Assembly: GCA_050288165.1 (NCBI GenBank)
Contig: JBNKDG010000002.1
Location: forward strand, 1-64,000
Length of the DNA stretch: 64,000 nucleotides
Source of the DNA: JAPHTQ01 sp050288165
GTDB lineage: Bacteria > Pseudomonadota > Gammaproteobacteria > Thiohalomonadales > Thiohalomonadaceae
Direction of reading: 5' to 3'
Below are positions 61,665 to 64,000 of this stretch, one piece after another; position 1 is the stretch's first letter; each line of letters starts with the position of its first letter. The notes beneath the pieces are model-generated. The model was not told the origin of the DNA. It did no database searches and saw nothing but the letters and a program-made list of their open reading frames with translations. The position numbers and the translations under genes are program-made.

Positions 61665-61940
61665 TGCAGTGAACTACCGTCGTCCTTGGAAATAATTCCG
61701 GTGAATGGATGCCGACGCATCGGCTAAGCCGCTGGCATGGTATGCCTGCGGCAAGACAAATTCAATAGTGTGACTCTTATCACTAAGATGACTTTAAATA
61801 CTTTATTGATCAATGTCTTGTAAAAAAGAGCGGGGTACCACTAAAGAGGTATTCGAGTACTCAACACTCGCTCGAAATAGCTAAAGTGTTGTGCCCAGTT
61901 TGCCGATGAAGAGGGCGTGAAATCGGTTTTCAGGACAGCT
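61665..61940. other. Divergent intergenic region between pel operon and motY
   Basis: About 275 bases that must contain both promoters. Visible features: the palindrome ggcat-ggt-atgcc (61734-61746) and a small hairpin gccga-cgca-tcggc just left of it. The remainder is AT-rich near 61760-61820. No c-di-GMP riboswitch core or gene is recognised. Confidence 0.45.
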
Positions 61941-62804
61941 ATGCATCTGCACCTGCACATATCAATGGCTGCAGCGGTATTCCTTGCCTCATCGGTAGAG
62001 GCGGGGGATATCCGCTATGGCGCCAATTTGCACCAGGCAGAGTGGAAGGTGGAGGCTTCGCAGATGCGCTGTGTGCTGTCGCAGCAGATCCCCTATTACG
62101 GGGAAGCGCGTTTCCAGCGCGAGGCAGGCGGCAAGCTGACATTCCAGCTGCAGGTGATGCAACAGCCGCGCGACGCGGGGGTGGCAAAGGTTGTATCGGC
62201 GGTGCCGGACTGGCGCCATGAGACCGATGCCCGTGATCTGGGGCAGATCAACTACACAACGGGTGCTGTGCCTTTCAGTTACTCCGAGATCATGGCGCGG
62301 CGTCTGTTGCTGGAACTGCAGCAGGGTATGTTGCCGACCTTCTCCTACCAGGACTGGGCCGATGGCCGGGATTACGTGCAGGTGGCCCTCTCTGCGGTCA
62401 ATCTGCATCAACCTCTCGGCGAGTTCTACGAGTGCCTGGACAAGCTCTATGCCTACGGCTTCGACTATGTCCGTAGTAGCCGCATCCGCTTTGCCTTCAA
62501 CAGCAGTAATCTCGATAGTGCGGCGACCAAACGCCTCGACGAGATTGCCAGCTACATGAAATCCGATGCCACCATCAGCAGGGTGCTGCTGGAAGGGCGT
62601 ACCGATAATGTCGGCTTCCGCCGCTACAACGAAGCCCTGTCAAAGAAACGGGCCAAATCGGTAGCCGATTACCTGCAGGCCAAAGGGGTGGATAAGTCCA
62701 GGATTGTGGTGACCACCCGTGGTGAGAAGCAGCCTCTGGCCAGCAATCAGACGCCGCAGGGACGCGCCATCAACCGTTCGGTCGACGTCACCCTGTCGAA
62801 ATAG
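61941..62804 (+). CDS. motY: Flagellar motor protein MotY (OmpA-like)
   Basis: 287 residues from ATG 61941, 6 bases after AGGA; a GTG at 61917 is too close to its GAGGG. Signal peptide, then the MotY N-terminal domain (DIRYGANLHQAEWKVEASQM, CVLSQQIPYYGEARFQREAGG) and a C-terminal OmpA peptidoglycan-binding domain (LLEGRTDNVGFRRYNEALSKKRAKSV). MotY forms the T-ring that holds Na+-type or MotCD-type stators. No other flagellar gene is adjacent; it is divergent from the pel operon. Confidence 0.9.
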   Translation: MHLHLHISMAAAVFLASSVEAGDIRYGANLHQAEWKVEASQMRCVLSQQIPYYGEARFQREAGGKLTFQLQVMQQPRDAGVAKVVSAVPDWRHETDARDLGQINYTTGAVPFSYSEIMARRLLLELQQGMLPTFSYQDWADGRDYVQVALSAVNLHQPLGEFYECLDKLYAYGFDYVRSSRIRFAFNSSNLDSAATKRLDEIASYMKSDATISRVLLEGRTDNVGFRRYNEALSKKRAKSVADYLQAKGVDKSRIVVTTRGEKQPLASNQTPQGRAINRSVDVTLSK

Positions 62805-62897
62805 TCAGCAAGCCCCTGCCTCGGGTATACTTCCCGCTCTTTGCACTATTCCCCGTTCCGTGGTCGCGGAGCGGTACTGAAACAATCGGGAGCTCTC

Positions 62898-64000
62898 ATG
62901 TCTGGCGTCAAAAAAGTGGTTCTGGCCTATTCCGGTGGTCTGGATACTTCCATCATTCTCAAGTGGCTGCAGGATGTTTATGACTGCGAGGTCGTGACCT
63001 TCACCGCCGACATCGGCCAGGGTGAAGAGGTGGAGCCGGCGCGTGCCAAGGCCAAGGCGGCAGGGGTGAAGGAGATCTACATTGACGACATGCGCGAAGA
63101 GTTCGCCCGTGATTTCGTCTACCCGATGATGCGTGCCAATGCCCTCTATGAGGGGGAGTACCGTCTCGGTACCTCCATCGCCCGGCCGCTGATCGCCAAG
63201 CGCCTGATTGAGATCGCCAAAGAGACCGGCGCCGACGCCATCTCCCATGGCGCTACCGGCAAGGGTAACGACCAGGTGCGTTTCGAACTGGGTGCCTATG
63301 CGCTGATGCCCGATGTGAAGGTGATCGCACCGTGGCGCGAGTGGGATCTGACTTCACGTGAAAAACTGATGGCCTACGCCAAAGAGCACGGCATCGAGAT
63401 CGACTTCGCCAAGCAGAGCAAGAAATCTCCCTACTCCATGGATGCCAATCTGCTGCACATCTCCTACGAAGGCGACATCCTTGAAGACCCATGGAGCGAA
63501 CCGGAAGAGGATATGTGGCGCTGGACGGTCTCCCCGGAAAAAGCGCCCGATGAGCCGACCTATCTGGAACTGACCTTCGAGAAAGGCGACATCGTCGCCA
63601 TCGATGGTAAGGCGATGAGTCCGGCGCAGGTGATGGAGTATCTGAACAAGGTTGCCGGTGCCAACGGTGTTGGCCGTGACGACCTGGTGGAGAACCGCTA
63701 CGTCGGCATGAAATCCCGTGGCTGCTACGAAACCCCGGCCGGTACCGTGATGCTCAAGGCGCACCGTGCCATAGAATCACTGACCCTGGATCGCGGTGCT
63801 GCTCACCTGAAAGATGAGCTGATGCCGCGCTATGCCGAGATGATCTATAACGGCTACTGGTGGAGTCCGGAGCGTGAAATGCTGCAGGCGGCCATCGACA
63901 AGACTCAGGAGCACGTCAACGGCACCGTGCGGATCAAGCTCTACAAGGGCAACGTGATCCTGGCGGGCCGTAAATCGGAAAAGGATTCGTTGTTTGATGT
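62898..64000 (+). CDS. argG: Argininosuccinate synthase, 3' end beyond the window
   Basis: About 367 of roughly 400 residues are present; the frame is open to the window end. The start MSGVKKVVLAYSGGLDTS has the ATP-pyrophosphatase P-loop SGGLDTS. SHGATGKGNDQVRFE and SPYSMDANLLHISYEG are typical of ArgG. It joins citrulline and aspartate, the step after ArgF. ATCGGGAGCTCTC precedes the ATG, giving a GGGAG ribosome site. Confidence 0.97.
   Translation, partial: MSGVKKVVLAYSGGLDTSIILKWLQDVYDCEVVTFTADIGQGEEVEPARAKAKAAGVKEIYIDDMREEFARDFVYPMMRANALYEGEYRLGTSIARPLIAKRLIEIAKETGADAISHGATGKGNDQVRFELGAYALMPDVKVIAPWREWDLTSREKLMAYAKEHGIEIDFAKQSKKSPYSMDANLLHISYEGDILEDPWSEPEEDMWRWTVSPEKAPDEPTYLELTFEKGDIVAIDGKAMSPAQVMEYLNKVAGANGVGRDDLVENRYVGMKSRGCYETPAGTVMLKAHRAIESLTLDRGAAHLKDELMPRYAEMIYNGYWWSPEREMLQAAIDKTQEHVNGTVRIKLYKGNVILAGRKSEKDSLFD

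Noticed and set aside
61917..61940. GTG start for motY
   Set aside because: It lies only two bases from its GAGGG; ATG 61941 has AGGA at proper spacing and directly opens the signal peptide.
1..64000. tRNA, rRNA or CRISPR arrays
   Set aside because: No cloverleaf, rRNA core sequence or regularly spaced direct repeat array was found on reading; the short phased repeats near 23.9, 26.3 and 29.3 kb have 9-base units without spacers.

Overview
The window looks like chromosome of a gammaproteobacterium with a respiratory, possibly sulfur-oxidising or chemoautotrophic lifestyle (an inference, not a species call). Evidence: a PhoB-type phosphate regulon, MsrPQ, RNase T, RdgC, a MotY-type motor protein, a Pel exopolysaccharide operon, an SHP/DHC cytochrome operon, and pyruvate:ferredoxin oxidoreductase encoded beside a pyruvate dehydrogenase operon. 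Coding density is high. I see no rRNA, tRNA, insertion sequence or CRISPR array.

Layout. 1-2.3 kb: the end of an ACR3 arsenite exporter and a GT22-type membrane mannosyltransferase. 2.3-7.8 kb (minus): pstSCAB-phoU behind two Pho boxes. 8-9 kb: a small SET-domain protein and a Sel1-repeat protein. 9-11.9 kb (minus): argD-argF and sodB, separated by strongly structured DNA. 12.1-14.1 kb (minus): a small unknown gene with msrP-msrQ. 14.2-18.3 kb (plus): hyuB-like hydantoinase, BON lipoprotein, an AsnB-like (NAGGN-type) amidotransferase and grxD. 18.4-21.1 kb (plus): two cytochrome b561 proteins, one fused to a diheme cytochrome c, then SHP and DHC. 21.2-23.9 kb: a MITE-like repeat, rnt, a TraB/GumN protein and rdgC.

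24.1-26.1 kb (minus): an AT-rich three-gene cassette (ParA-like ATPase, a 130-aa unknown, a 254-aa HEPN-like helical protein) between rdgC and pyrC. Inverted copies of a 9-bp-phased repeat flank it. This is the best candidate here for an undescribed system. 26.3-32.7 kb: pyrC, a GspE/PilB-type ATPase, a second inverted-repeat element, DUF3301-like, LysR, a small unknown, an AI-2E transporter and an NTF2-like protein. 32.8-37.6 kb (plus): PDH E1 alpha, E1 beta and a single E2-E3 fusion polypeptide. 37.6-39.9 kb: two exported unknowns and a CHASE-GGDEF diguanylate cyclase. 40.2-45.5 kb (plus): a GltD-like flavoprotein with a C-terminal ferredoxin domain plus PFOR. 45.8-48.5 kb: an M48 lipoprotein protease, a 57-aa Cys protein, an AT-rich FRG-domain gene and a methyltransferase.

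48.6-61.7 kb (minus): a complete pel operon in the order epimerase (pelX-like), pelA, pelB (as two genes), pelC, pelD, pelE, pelF, pelG, nearly all joined by short overlaps. motY is divergent from it, so motility-related and biofilm genes share an intergenic region. The window ends inside argG. Together with argF and argD, three arginine biosynthesis genes are present.
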